Source: a virus
Direction: 5' to 3' (one strand)
IMG/VR virus record: IMGVR_UViG_3300045256_000135
Location: 119,245 to 183,244 of that record
Length of the DNA stretch: 64,000 nucleotides
The position numbers and the translations under genes were made by a program. Positions within the stretch are counted from its first letter, which is position 1. Each line of letters opens with the position of its first letter. Of the stretch, positions 1-9,683 are shown piece by piece. A model generated the notes under the pieces. It saw only the letters and a program-made list of their open reading frames with translations, ran no database searches and had not been told where the DNA came from.

Positions 1-1
1 T

Positions 2-337
2 TTGCCAAATTGGGGAGCATGGCTAAACCGCCCGGTGCAAGTCGACTCTCGCAACATCATTGGATCGACCAAGTCAATCACGCACTCCATTGTCTGGCAG
101 TCGGATTGTTCGACGGAGTATGGGTTCTGGCACTGCAAGTTTTGGGATGGACGATTTGTACCAACAGCTACAGGTCCTAGAAAGCTGTATTCTACGTTTG
201 GTGGGGTGAACTCCCAACCCTTCAACTACTCGTATCTCCTGCAAATCGACAAGATCTCAGCAGCACTTGGAGCTCAACCTGGCCAAGCTGATGCAAATCT
301 CAGTGCAGTCTTTGACACGATTAGGAATGGACGATGA
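2..337 (+). CDS. Structural protein, 5'-truncated (probable baseplate/tail)
   Basis: The reading frame is open to the left edge, so this is the C-terminal part (about 111 residues visible) of a longer gene. It is rich in Trp, Tyr and Gly and has no recognisable motif. It ends in an ATGA overlap with the spike-like gene that follows, so it belongs to the same baseplate operon. The structural role comes from context only; the sequence does not identify the protein. Confidence 0.6.
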   Translation: MPNWGAWLNRPVQVDSRNIIGSTKSITHSIVWQSDCSTEYGFWHCKFWDGRFVPTATGPRKLYSTFGGVNSQPFNYSYLLQIDKISAALGAQPGQADANLSAVFDTIRNGR

Positions 338-1767
338 GACCTAGAACACCGCAAGACAAAAACCCAACTACTGCTGCAAGAAACGCGGATCAATTCTACT
401 CTCGGGTCCAAAGAGCGGTTATCACAACCATCGATACGCAGCGAGGAGTTTGCTCGCTCGAATTCGAGAACACACCTGGAGAGCGGTCCGGTGTAACAGT
501 TCCCATCGGTTGGCTCTCCTTGCCTCGCTCGAGAGCAAGGGCTGCTTGGAGCCGATACATGCCCCAACTCGGGGATGTGGTGCTGGTTGGCTTTGATTCA
601 AACTCAGACGCCAGAATCCTTGGTTATGATGCGATTTCGTATGAGCTTTTGACCAAGCTACAGGAAGAGGAGAACATTACGTTCTTCGACCTTCAACCGG
701 GTGAGTTTGACAGCAAAAGCTCAGGGAACGCGTATATCAAGGGTGATCGACTTGGGGTGCTTTTACTTGCTGGTGGTCTTCAGAGCATTGTACTGGACAA
801 GCAGAGACGAGAGTTGGTCGTAAAAGCATCGACCCACAAAGAGGTTCTAGATGCGTCGATTTCTCGACTTGGTGTGGCAAAACGAACCTCCACCACGAAT
901 AGCTCTGACGTAGTAGCTAAGCGTGGGTTTGGGGTTCCTGCTGAACCTAATGGTGCAACAGCTTCAGCACCTAATCTATACGAGAAGACAGTAGATCTTC
1001 GCCAGGTAACCACTGGAGTCCCGTTTGGTACTCCGATGGCCTTTGAGTCTTTGGGCGATGTACTAGATCCCGATGTGGATGAGATTGAGCAAGGTAACTG
1101 GGGAGCTGCTGGCCCAGCTGGAGTCAAGCAGATGAGGGCCACCGGGCAGTTCGTCAGAGCACTACTTCGAGTATACGACTCAACCCCTAATGGCACAGCT
1201 CTGGGGACTCCAGGCCCCGTTGGCGGGTCTGCAAAGCGTCCATTCGAATATGCTATTGACGTACTTGGTAATGTTGTCGTGAACCAAGGTCAGCTTGCGT
1301 CAGCGGGTGTATTCGCTTACCTACCTATAAGTGTAGAGCTTCAAACTCTGCTGTTCACACTTCACACTGCTACCGCAAAACTTGGGGACAAAAACACCGC
1401 TACCGAGCCAGTTGTATGTGGCAACTTGTTCTTAGACGCTACGTCTACGTTCATGACAGCACATGCTACATACATAGCTGCAGTTGAAGCGTGGTCAGCA
1501 GCAGTAACCGCATACAACGTTGCGGTTGGAGGTGCATTTGCAACAGCTGGTTCAGGAAGCGGCTTGATTACTCCAGCTATTGCTGCTACAATGGCTGCTG
1601 CCGCTACTGCGTATGGGTTAGCTGAAGTCAACTTCGCAGCTGCTACTACAACTTTCAATGCAGCTATTTCAGCGTATGTTACTGCAGTGACGAATGCTCT
1701 GTCTAAGGCAGTTTTTGTCTCGTTGAATCCAGGTGTTCTGCAACCTACGAGTGAGAAACAGATATGA
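334..1767 (+). CDS. Baseplate spike/hub-like protein (gp5/gpV type)
   Basis: The first roughly 110 residues look like the OB-fold N-terminal domain of phage baseplate spike proteins: a beta-rich stretch ending in a segment of the type QLGDVVLVGF followed by RILGY. The middle part is Gly/Pro-rich. Residues about 370-460 are a long Ala-rich, probably helical region, unusual for a spike. The start overlaps the previous stop (ATGA), and the stop overlaps the next start. Neighbouring gp25-like and J-like genes support a baseplate role. The family assignment is inferred from pattern, not from an alignment. Confidence 0.55.
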   Translation: MRPRTPQDKNPTTAARNADQFYSRVQRAVITTIDTQRGVCSLEFENTPGERSGVTVPIGWLSLPRSRARAAWSRYMPQLGDVVLVGFDSNSDARILGYDAISYELLTKLQEEENITFFDLQPGEFDSKSSGNAYIKGDRLGVLLLAGGLQSIVLDKQRRELVVKASTHKEVLDASISRLGVAKRTSTTNSSDVVAKRGFGVPAEPNGATASAPNLYEKTVDLRQVTTGVPFGTPMAFESLGDVLDPDVDEIEQGNWGAAGPAGVKQMRATGQFVRALLRVYDSTPNGTALGTPGPVGGSAKRPFEYAIDVLGNVVVNQGQLASAGVFAYLPISVELQTLLFTLHTATAKLGDKNTATEPVVCGNLFLDATSTFMTAHATYIAAVEAWSAAVTAYNVAVGGAFATAGSGSGLITPAIAATMAAAATAYGLAEVNFAAATTTFNAAISAYVTAVTNALSKAVFVSLNPGVLQPTSEKQI

Positions 1768-2267
1768 GCTTCTGCACGGATATCAAGCTGGGCAAGTTCG
1801 AGGTGTGTATTGTCAACACACTGTTAAATCTTAGTTCTACTGCACTGCAGCAACTGCAGAACCTTCTACGAGCTCAGATCCCGATTCTCGACGCCTTGAT
1901 CTGTGAAGCAATCCTCAGTATCGGATCCGCTGATCTGCAAACCCAACAGCTCCGAATACAGTCTGACATAGCACAGCAGGCGATCACCCAAGCGAAGTCA
2001 ACACTCAACAGCATCCCTCTGGGTACTTTGGACACTGCATGTACTGATTGGGCGATTGTGAATGGCTCGATCAACAGTCTGTTTCAGAATGAGATCTTTG
2101 CTCGTGCAGACCAATTACTGCAAGAGTTTAAGCGAGCCACCTCAATCCAAAGTGAAGCTTCAGCTCTGAAAGCCGAGTACGAGGAGCAGAAGCAGTTGCT
2201 GTTGGATTTCATCTCTCTGTTAGATTCGATCATTCTCGAAGCAAAGTGTCGAGAAGCTAAGGCGTGA
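1764..2267 (+). CDS. Hypothetical helical protein in baseplate operon
   Basis: A 167-residue protein, Leu/Gln/Ala-rich and almost entirely helix-forming, with a likely coiled coil over the last 60 residues. Two N-terminal Cys are present but there is no metal-site pattern. It overlaps the spike-like gene by ATGA, so its translation is probably coupled. No family is recognised. A small baseplate or tail assembly factor is plausible from position only. Confidence 0.6.
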   Translation: MSFCTDIKLGKFEVCIVNTLLNLSSTALQQLQNLLRAQIPILDALICEAILSIGSADLQTQQLRIQSDIAQQAITQAKSTLNSIPLGTLDTACTDWAIVNGSINSLFQNEIFARADQLLQEFKRATSIQSEASALKAEYEEQKQLLLDFISLLDSIILEAKCREAKA

Positions 2268-2293
2268 AACAATCCTTTGGTGGAGGGATTGTT
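2268..2293 (+). other. Intergenic stem-loop
   Basis: Eight-base perfect arms (AACAATCC and GGATTGTT) flank a 10-nt loop directly after the stop codon of the preceding gene. No U-run follows, so it is not a classic intrinsic terminator. It could be an mRNA processing or stability element between two baseplate genes. Confidence 0.45.
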
Positions 2294-2312
2294 AACATTG
2301 TCTTAGCTGGGA

Positions 2313-2738
2313 ATGTCGCAAACGTTCAAGTTCCGCAATCAAGATGTAGTTCTCGATGCAGCTGGCGCTCTCGAGATGGTCGCTGACTACGACAAACTAC
2401 GTCAAGACCTATCGGAACTGTTCTCTATCGGCATCACCAACAATGGGTTTGGTGCCGGACTCATTGACCTTGTTGGCGCGTCAGATTCGTTTGATGACGG
2501 ATATGCTAGCAACGTCGAGTTCACACTTCGTGATCGAATCGAGTCTGCAATTTCTCGGTTCCAGGTCCTGCAGAAGCGCAATTTGAACAATATGCCACCA
2601 GCAGAGCAAGTGGTAGGATTGTCGGATCTTAACGTACAACAAGACCCAACCAACCCCACTACCTACCGGTGGAAAGTAGTCCTGCGGACTCTCGCTGGTG
2701 AAGTCACGCGATCCGGCAAGCTCTCTATTCCTGGTTGA
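2313..2738 (+). CDS. gp25-like baseplate wedge protein
   Basis: A 141-residue protein with the layout of the T4 gp25/lysozyme-like baseplate family: an N-terminal segment with LRQDLSELF, a central GFG..L motif, a helix with LRDRIESAISRFQ, and C-terminal beta strands ending in a strand of the type WKVVLRTLAGE. Its place immediately before a J/gp6-like gene matches the usual gp25-gp6 order. In contractile tails gp25 nucleates the wedge core. The match is by eye and the family is divergent. Confidence 0.6.
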   Translation: MSQTFKFRNQDVVLDAAGALEMVADYDKLRQDLSELFSIGITNNGFGAGLIDLVGASDSFDDGYASNVEFTLRDRIESAISRFQVLQKRNLNNMPPAEQVVGLSDLNVQQDPTNPTTYRWKVVLRTLAGEVTRSGKLSIPG

Positions 2739-2741
2739 ACC

Positions 2742-4175
2742 ATGCCCGTTCCCAAGACAACTGCCACCCAGTTTGAACAGAAGATTGCGCTAGGTATTAA
2801 CCAGCGTGATCAACGGCAAAAGACAGAATACGGTCCGATCCGAGACATCGTTTGCCGAGCTCCATCAGTTGTACTGGAAGCGCAGAATGAGCGAATCAGG
2901 TCTCTGTTTCAGCTGTTGTCCTTACAGCAGGTTGATTCACTTGATCCAGCAGATATTGACGCGTTTGTGTACAACGAACAGGTGATCCGCAGTCAAGGAA
3001 CGTCATCGTTCACAACTCTGACGTTCTTTAGAAAGACGCTACCAGTTTCAAACATTACAGTCCCGACTGGGTTTCCGGTCGGAACTGATCGCGACCCGGT
3101 AACAGGAGCTCAGATCACGTATGTTACGCTTGAGCCTGTTACGCTTGTGGCACTAAACGCATCTGCGTACTTTAACGGCGTGACTGGTCGATACGAGTTA
3201 ACCGTAACTGCAGGGTCCGTAACCACGGGAACCAATACCACTGTAGCAGCTGGTGCTCTCAAGAACCCACTACGACCTCTGATTGGGTTCGATGGCGTGA
3301 CCAATTCTGAGTCAACTGGTGGTCTTCCAGCAGAAACAAACCAACAAGTAGCTGATCGATATGGACTTAGAGTTCGTGGTACAGAGATTGGTACACCACC
3401 AGGTCTTAGTAGATATGCTAGGCAAACGTTTGGTAGCATCCAAGACCTCTACCTTGTCTATGGGAATGATCCATTTCTAACCAGAGCAGCAAAAGACGCG
3501 GGTGCGGTTGACGTTTGGGTGCTAGGTAGCAGTCCGGTTCAACGGGTAATGACTGCTCCGTTTCCTGGGCGCTTGATCCCAATTGCATTCGATAAACAAC
3601 CAGGGATCGACATTGTTTCGGTTCAGTCAGGTGTAACCTACACACAGAACGTCGATTATCAATACTACAGCGACCCCGGTGTTTGGTCTAGATCAACACG
3701 TGGTTCAGACGGAGTCGTCTTCACATCCACAGGTGCAGCTCCCGCGATTGGGGATCCCGTTACAATAACGTATCGATACGACAATCTTATCATTGCTTTG
3801 CAGTCGTTTTTTACCATTCCAGAGTACTACGAAACAGGTCGTGATGCACTGTTCCGCAGAGGAATTGAAGTTGGCTTCTCAATCTCAGGCAATTTGAAAG
3901 TGAATGCTGGGAATCCGCTAGTAGTGCAGGGCCAGTCAGCTCAAGCACTTCTAGACTACTTCAATGGCAACCAAATCCAGCGTGGCCTCAGATTGGGGCA
4001 AGCTGTCGAGCTGTTTGACCTTGATGCTGAACTAAGTCGTGTACCCGGCGTGGACAACTTTACCTACACACAACTTGCTCCTTTAGGAGTAGTTGGTGTA
4101 AATCAAGACACTCCCATGCTTCCAAACCAATACGCAAGACTCAACATTGCTGACCTAACGATCACGTTGGTGTAA
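2742..4175 (+). CDS. Baseplate J-like protein (gp6 family)
   Basis: A 477-residue protein. The N-terminal part has the helix pattern of baseplate J proteins (NERIRSLFQLL then LDPADIDAFVYN), followed by a beta-rich domain containing the typical G.P...ETNQQVADRYGLRVRG segment around residues 200-215. The C-terminal third returns to an alpha/beta domain ending in short strands. J/gp6 proteins form the ring that joins wedges around the hub of contractile tails. It sits directly after the gp25-like gene, with a 3-nt gap. This is the best marker that the particle is myovirus-like. Confidence 0.75.
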   Translation: MPVPKTTATQFEQKIALGINQRDQRQKTEYGPIRDIVCRAPSVVLEAQNERIRSLFQLLSLQQVDSLDPADIDAFVYNEQVIRSQGTSSFTTLTFFRKTLPVSNITVPTGFPVGTDRDPVTGAQITYVTLEPVTLVALNASAYFNGVTGRYELTVTAGSVTTGTNTTVAAGALKNPLRPLIGFDGVTNSESTGGLPAETNQQVADRYGLRVRGTEIGTPPGLSRYARQTFGSIQDLYLVYGNDPFLTRAAKDAGAVDVWVLGSSPVQRVMTAPFPGRLIPIAFDKQPGIDIVSVQSGVTYTQNVDYQYYSDPGVWSRSTRGSDGVVFTSTGAAPAIGDPVTITYRYDNLIIALQSFFTIPEYYETGRDALFRRGIEVGFSISGNLKVNAGNPLVVQGQSAQALLDYFNGNQIQRGLRLGQAVELFDLDAELSRVPGVDNFTYTQLAPLGVVGVNQDTPMLPNQYARLNIADLTITLV

Positions 4176-4176
4176 G

Positions 4177-7100
4177 ATGAGCACAGCCCTCATTACGATC
4201 AATCAGTCCGGTAAGCCTGCAGGTGTCTCCGATCAATCAAGAGATGACCTCGCTCTCTACACAGGACCAGGGACTGAGATTCAACTAAGCTATTCAGGGG
4301 TCGGAGCGACCACGTTTCAGTGGCTTATCATTGATCAGCCACCCGGAGCAACCGCCACTCTTTCAACACCAACTCTCGCAACTACCAACTTGGTAAATGC
4401 AACGGTAGCTGGTAGCTACCTAATCCAACTGGTAGTCGATGGTGGTGGTTCTATTGGGCAGATTACCCGAAGAATTGCCGCAATTCAGATGAACACTCCA
4501 AGCTGGGTAACTCCAAGCTTGAACCGGCCACTCCGCATCCCCGCCACCTCCGAGACCAACGAGTTTAACGTTGACTCAAGTCCTGGGTCAGGCACCAACC
4601 TTCGCGGTTGGGCTTTGGAGATGGACCACTTTTTCAGAACAATCGTCAACTTTGCGTTTGGCACGATTGTCTCAGTTAACGGTGTTCAAGTTGGCACAGA
4701 AGCATTTCGACAGATTAACTTCTCCTCAGCGTTCTCCGGTGCTGATGCTGGTTCTGGGCAGGTAGACATTGGCTTGTCTGGATCGGTAGGTGGGATCTCA
4801 AACCTCAAGAACAACAATGTTGCTGTTGCTGGTTCTCCCTTCACAACCCTAGATTCGATCACACCAGACATCGCCACATCGTTTACGTATCAACCCACGC
4901 TAAACGTACAGTTTGAGAATGGTAGTAGCAATACCGGAAGACTGATCGCGACTGCAGGTGCCCACCAAGATCTTTCGCACGCACCTGGTATCGTTAAGGA
5001 TCCAACTGTAACGCAGGCTGGGCTAGCCACTACGGTTAACACGGGTCCGAATCCGATGACAGTTGCTGTCGCCGCACTTAATGCAGGTGGCACGCCAATT
5101 AGTGTGGTAACAAAGGGTCGAGTCGTAACACCTACCCAACTCCCATCAGGGTTTACTGTCTCGCTCGCATCTCCTGGTACTACGCGCACTTTATACGATG
5201 TGTACCTCAAGTCGACCGACCTAACCCTAGACTTGTACGTGTACGCACAGACACTGAGTGCTAATGCTCCAGCAGTTCTGATTAACACGTCTCCGAATTT
5301 TCCAACGGGTTCCTACACTCTTGCAGTTGATGGGGCTGGTTTGTGGACGTTTGGGGGTGGTGAAAGCGTACTACAAGACGTGACCCAAGCTCAAGAAGTG
5401 ATGCGGCTGTATTTGCCGAACGCCGTTGACTGGGTTGAGATCTATCGTTACACCACCTCCGGTGCTGTTTCTGATAGTTGGACGATCAATGCCTGCAACC
5501 CCAACCACTACCTACCAATCTTTAGAGCACCCTACTGGCTAAACCCAGCTGGTAGCGTTAGCACATGGGGTTGGGCACAAAGCGGAACCCAGCGAGTCAT
5601 TGACACTCGTCCCTACGGTACTGAGGATCTAGCACATGCACAAGACTCAATTCTGAAGCGAATCGATCTTGTTGGTGCTGACCAATGTCTGGACTTCGGG
5701 GTTGTGTTTTCGCACAAGCGAACTCTCAATTCTGCAACAGACCAAGGTGTTGACAGCTTTGCACTTACTACAGCAGGCGGTGCAGCTCCAGCAAACGCTA
5801 CAGGTATCACAGGCGGTGCTGTTTGGATTCGAGGCCGCCGCTATGAAGTGAAGAGTACGACACTGTTCTCTTCGCTCGGGTTGCTTTCAACCTACGCTGT
5901 TGTGGGTGTGACCGTTGGGCCAAATCAAACTCCAGCGATCACTGCAGTAACTGCGGTTTCTCCGGCAAATCTTATCAGTTTCGTACGCGCTCAAGTGCTG
6001 AAGCTGAAGCTGAATCCAACAGGGCAAGACATTGAAGAGACTGTGTTTTGCCCGCTGTACTTTGGGTCGATTAACGCCAGCTCCGTTATGGTGGTAGACG
6101 AACGAATCGATCTGCGCAGAAACGTTGGCAGTCTCAATACGTGGACTGTCGGAACTCGTACCTACGATGCTCTGACTGCTATCGGCACTGCCCTTCAAGG
6201 TTCAGTTGCGTACAACGGCAACATGGTAACCGATTACTTCGGTCCAGAGTACGAGAGCGTAGCATCCGCTCTACTTTGGCACGGTGTGATCACAGGTTCG
6301 AACAACCTGGAGCGTAACGGTGGTACGCTAGATAACCCGCCAACAAAGATTGAAATCATTCGCGACACTTACGAGACCTTCCCGATTACGCTGTGGAATA
6401 ACGTCTCTATCAGGGGTTGTGGCTTCCCTGCCATCAATATCACTCCGAGAGGCAACTCAGCCTATCATGGGGCTGGGTTTCTCTACATTGGTGGCACTAC
6501 GGCGCTAGCTGCTGGTGTTGGTAATCAGCTCTGCTACAACGTTGAAGTCAGTGGTGTTCGAATTGTAGCTACTGCTATCACTGGCACTGCCGTTGGCACG
6601 GAGCTGCTAAAGCTTACCGCGCCGAAGTGGGACAACACCAACTACACAAACGTTAAGCAGCCCTACGCGAGCTTGAAGAACGTCAAGATTTCGAACGTAG
6701 AGTTTGCTGTCAGCAACGGTGCAGGTTATGTGGTTGGCTCGGGGCTTGCTGCCATCCGTGTAGTTCCAGAGAGCGGAACAGCACCGTTTACGTCTGGATT
6801 CACAAGTGATCTGAAGTTTGATCACCTAGAGCTCGCACCTCAGGCTTTCGATTCAACTGCTGCTTCCACTCTGGTGTTTTGGGACACAGCAATTCATTTT
6901 GCCGGGACCTCAGTTGCACCACAAGTTTATACGGGTGAGAACACACTGATCGAAGGCTCCGATCTTCGTTCAAATGTGGTCGGGTTAAAGTTTGCTTCTG
7001 CTGGACAGAAGAAGCTGAGACTGTGCAATAACAAGGTTGATGTCCTAAGCAGCACAGCATCTAAGGGTCTGGAAATCACAGACTCAAAGATGCAATTGCA

Positions 7101-8976
7101 GGTGGTTGACAACATTTTTACACTGACATCGACAGTTGCCACTGCATATGGTGTTGAGGTAACATCGTCAGCACTTCTGCAGTCGATCATCTCTAGAAAC
7201 ACACTTGGGTTAAGTGGCACCAACAACTCTCTGTCAATTGGTGTTTATCTCAATTCAGCTGGTACGAATGACCTGCAGTTCACAGGCAACAGACTTGCTG
7301 GATTTAGAACGGGATTCTCTGCTCAAGACGTTACCACTGTGACCGTAGCTCAGAACACGTTCACGATTGGTACGGCTTCAATCGATGGAAGCTCGAGAGG
7401 GTTGGTACAGTCCGGGCTGCAGACTGATTTCAATGTACGTGGAAACACATTCATTGGCTTCAGAGAAGCGATTGAGTTGACTGGTTCAGGTGCTTGCCAA
7501 GGCATTCTGGTTGCGGAAAACACGATTCGCGGCCAGATTGACTACATCACTGAGGGTAGCTACCATGCCAGAGGGGTACTTTACACCTACTCTGGTGCCG
7601 TATCGTCGGTTGACATCGGATTGGTGATCCGCGACAACCTCATCCAAGACCTGGTTGGCGACGCTGGAGTCAGTGATCCTTATGGCATGCCTGGTGGTGG
7701 CATCATTGTTGGAACCTCCGCAAGAACTGGCGTGTTTTACGGCGTGACCATAAAGGGTAACACGATCAGATTCAATCATGGCGTGAGTCGAACCAGCATC
7801 TCCACAATGTGGGCCGCGGGAATCTACTGCGCTGGAAACTTCGCTGGCAGTTCTATTCGGCAAAACCACATCATCAATAACGACACAAAGTTCAACAACA
7901 CAGCCCTCGGAAACAATGGCATCGTTGTTGACAACGCTGTGGCCTATGCTGGATTGGTGGATGCAGGGGTAGACATCTCTGACAACACCATTCTGTGGAT
8001 GTCTTGCAATGCCGTTGACTCTGGCGGCACTCCAGTCTGGGACAAGCAGGCGGGCATCTCGCTATTCGGTCGTTCCGACTTGTCCTCGATCAAGAATAAC
8101 ACAATCAAGCTTCAGTGCAGATTGGAAACTGCTGGTAGCCGGTATGGCTACATGCATGGCATTCTTGTTGGCCAGATTGGCACTTTGACGAATGCAGCGC
8201 AAAGACTGTCAATTGTCGGTAACACAATCGAGGGTTGTCAGATTGATTCGACTGTCAATATTCCAGGGACTGTTGGTGCTGCTATTCAGGTTGCTGGAAA
8301 CGCGGTGGACATTGACATCCTCGACAACAGTGTGAAGGGCATTTTCGTCGCGCATCCCAGCTACACGATTCCAGCACTGACCAGCCTGATAACTGTTGCT
8401 GTTGAAGGTAGTGCTGCACACTCTGGCATCGGTATCAATAACAACAAGATTGTCGGACTCAGCTCTGCAGCATTTTCTGGCGTTCCTGGTGCTCAACTTG
8501 GCGCAGGTATCAGAGTTGGATCGACCGTCTGCGCAACTTCTTCGAACGTAAGCATTCGTGGAAATCATGTTGATGTTGAGCTTAACAGTAATGCGTCTCT
8601 AACTCACTCTGGTGCGATCGTACTAGAAGCACTTGATGCGGGGGTAACCACGGTTGGTTCTCATGCAATCATCAGCGCCAACTTTGTAAAGCGTACAGAC
8701 CAAGGAGGTGCTCAGAGATCTAGAGGCATCAAGGTGGTTGGGTACAACTACGGGTCGTTCAAGGCCAACAAAGTTGTCCATGCAGCTGGGCAGGCGTTCG
8801 AAGTTGAGGACATTGCAGGCACTGGTTCGGTTGTAGCCAACAACTGGGGCCAGAATCACTGCGGTCAGATCGGGGCGGTTGGAACACACTCTCTAGACGC
8901 GGCTTCGTATCTTGCTGATCCTGTTACAGGTGTCGGCAACGTTGGTACAAACACTGATGGAGCGATCTTCTTCTGA
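4177..8976 (+). CDS. Large tail fibre / spike with parallel beta-helix
   Basis: A 1599-residue protein. Residues 1-110 form an Ig/PKD-like adaptor (FQWLIIDQPPGATATL, then GSYLIQLVVDGGG) that recurs at the N-terminus of the 949-residue fibre starting at 9684, so both probably attach to the same baseplate site. From about residue 700 to 1560 the sequence has repeated NNTI/GNTI/NNKI turns spaced by 25-40 residues, the signature of a right-handed beta-helix as in pectate-lyase-type tailspikes. Such folds bind or cleave surface polysaccharide. No catalytic residues could be assigned. The stop overlaps the next start. Confidence 0.75.
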   Translation: MSTALITINQSGKPAGVSDQSRDDLALYTGPGTEIQLSYSGVGATTFQWLIIDQPPGATATLSTPTLATTNLVNATVAGSYLIQLVVDGGGSIGQITRRIAAIQMNTPSWVTPSLNRPLRIPATSETNEFNVDSSPGSGTNLRGWALEMDHFFRTIVNFAFGTIVSVNGVQVGTEAFRQINFSSAFSGADAGSGQVDIGLSGSVGGISNLKNNNVAVAGSPFTTLDSITPDIATSFTYQPTLNVQFENGSSNTGRLIATAGAHQDLSHAPGIVKDPTVTQAGLATTVNTGPNPMTVAVAALNAGGTPISVVTKGRVVTPTQLPSGFTVSLASPGTTRTLYDVYLKSTDLTLDLYVYAQTLSANAPAVLINTSPNFPTGSYTLAVDGAGLWTFGGGESVLQDVTQAQEVMRLYLPNAVDWVEIYRYTTSGAVSDSWTINACNPNHYLPIFRAPYWLNPAGSVSTWGWAQSGTQRVIDTRPYGTEDLAHAQDSILKRIDLVGADQCLDFGVVFSHKRTLNSATDQGVDSFALTTAGGAAPANATGITGGAVWIRGRRYEVKSTTLFSSLGLLSTYAVVGVTVGPNQTPAITAVTAVSPANLISFVRAQVLKLKLNPTGQDIEETVFCPLYFGSINASSVMVVDERIDLRRNVGSLNTWTVGTRTYDALTAIGTALQGSVAYNGNMVTDYFGPEYESVASALLWHGVITGSNNLERNGGTLDNPPTKIEIIRDTYETFPITLWNNVSIRGCGFPAINITPRGNSAYHGAGFLYIGGTTALAAGVGNQLCYNVEVSGVRIVATAITGTAVGTELLKLTAPKWDNTNYTNVKQPYASLKNVKISNVEFAVSNGAGYVVGSGLAAIRVVPESGTAPFTSGFTSDLKFDHLELAPQAFDSTAASTLVFWDTAIHFAGTSVAPQVYTGENTLIEGSDLRSNVVGLKFASAGQKKLRLCNNKVDVLSSTASKGLEITDSKMQLQVVDNIFTLTSTVATAYGVEVTSSALLQSIISRNTLGLSGTNNSLSIGVYLNSAGTNDLQFTGNRLAGFRTGFSAQDVTTVTVAQNTFTIGTASIDGSSRGLVQSGLQTDFNVRGNTFIGFREAIELTGSGACQGILVAENTIRGQIDYITEGSYHARGVLYTYSGAVSSVDIGLVIRDNLIQDLVGDAGVSDPYGMPGGGIIVGTSARTGVFYGVTIKGNTIRFNHGVSRTSISTMWAAGIYCAGNFAGSSIRQNHIINNDTKFNNTALGNNGIVVDNAVAYAGLVDAGVDISDNTILWMSCNAVDSGGTPVWDKQAGISLFGRSDLSSIKNNTIKLQCRLETAGSRYGYMHGILVGQIGTLTNAAQRLSIVGNTIEGCQIDSTVNIPGTVGAAIQVAGNAVDIDILDNSVKGIFVAHPSYTIPALTSLITVAVEGSAAHSGIGINNNKIVGLSSAAFSGVPGAQLGAGIRVGSTVCATSSNVSIRGNHVDVELNSNASLTHSGAIVLEALDAGVTTVGSHAIISANFVKRTDQGGAQRSRGIKVVGYNYGSFKANKVVHAAGQAFEVEDIAGTGSVVANNWGQNHCGQIGAVGTHSLDAASYLADPVTGVGNVGTNTDGAIFF

Positions 8977-9245
8977 TGCATTTCTCAAACCTCAGTCCAG
9001 GTGATCAAGAGCAGCTTGACCTGTTGTCTCAAGAGGTTGAGCAAGCTAAACAAGCATACCTTGAGAAGGTTAAGCGGTTAGCAGAACTCGAAGCATCACT
9101 GCGTAAAACGTACGAAATTCCACTCAGCTATCTAATCCTCAGAACAAGCGAGAAACAGGTAGAAGACAGTCCTAACGTGTCAACGAAGGATCCAGAGCCA
9201 TTAGCACCACCTCTACTTGTAAAAGGGAAGTCTAAGCGAAGATGA
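8976..9245 (+). CDS. Small coiled-coil protein, possible fibre chaperone
   Basis: An 89-residue protein. Residues 5-45 are a charged heptad-like helix (QEQLDLLSQEVEQAKQAYL), followed by a Pro/Lys-rich tail ending in KSKRR. It overlaps the tail-fibre stop by one base and the next gene by ATGA. Small coiled-coil proteins next to fibres often act in fibre assembly; that role is inferred from position. Confidence 0.55.
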   Translation: MHFSNLSPGDQEQLDLLSQEVEQAKQAYLEKVKRLAELEASLRKTYEIPLSYLILRTSEKQVEDSPNVSTKDPEPLAPPLLVKGKSKRR

Positions 9246-9673
9246 GCTGGGGACTCGGTTTTGGACTACTGCCATGGGGGCACTGCATCGGAGGTGGACC
9301 TGACCTTGATGCTCCGGTGATTTCATTGCAGTCCCCAGCGAATGGTTCAGTGTTCGTTCCCAATTTCGCTCCAGTGCAGTTTAGACTAACTGAGCCAACC
9401 AGTAAGGTTGACCTTGGTAGTGTGCAAGTCCGAATTCAGCAAGGCAACCTCAGCAAGATTGCTCTAGCTAATGGTTTGTTTCAAGCTCCGTTTGCAAGTG
9501 GTTCAACGATTGTAGCAAATGGGTCGGGATTTGATGTGGTTATTCGTCCCGGAACTCCTTGGTTTCAAGGAGCGTCAGTGACTGTGTACGTTGAGGCAAC
9601 TGACTGTTACTGCAATACTCTCACAGCATCCTGGTCGTTTACTATCGCCCCGTGTTATGGGTGCGTGACCTGA
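9242..9673 (+). CDS. Ig-like tail protein with WG motif
   Basis: A 143-residue protein beginning MSWGLGFGLLPWG, then a single beta-sandwich-like domain (LQSPANGSVFVPNFAPVQFRL, VTVYVEATD) of bacterial Ig/cadherin type, ending with a Cys pair. The N-terminal Trp-Gly motif recurs twice in the protein that starts at 13299. It is probably a decoration or adaptor domain of the tail-fibre apparatus. Confidence 0.55.
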   Translation: MSWGLGFGLLPWGHCIGGGPDLDAPVISLQSPANGSVFVPNFAPVQFRLTEPTSKVDLGSVQVRIQQGNLSKIALANGLFQAPFASGSTIVANGSGFDVVIRPGTPWFQGASVTVYVEATDCYCNTLTASWSFTIAPCYGCVT

Positions 9674-9683
9674 TAGGTTTAAC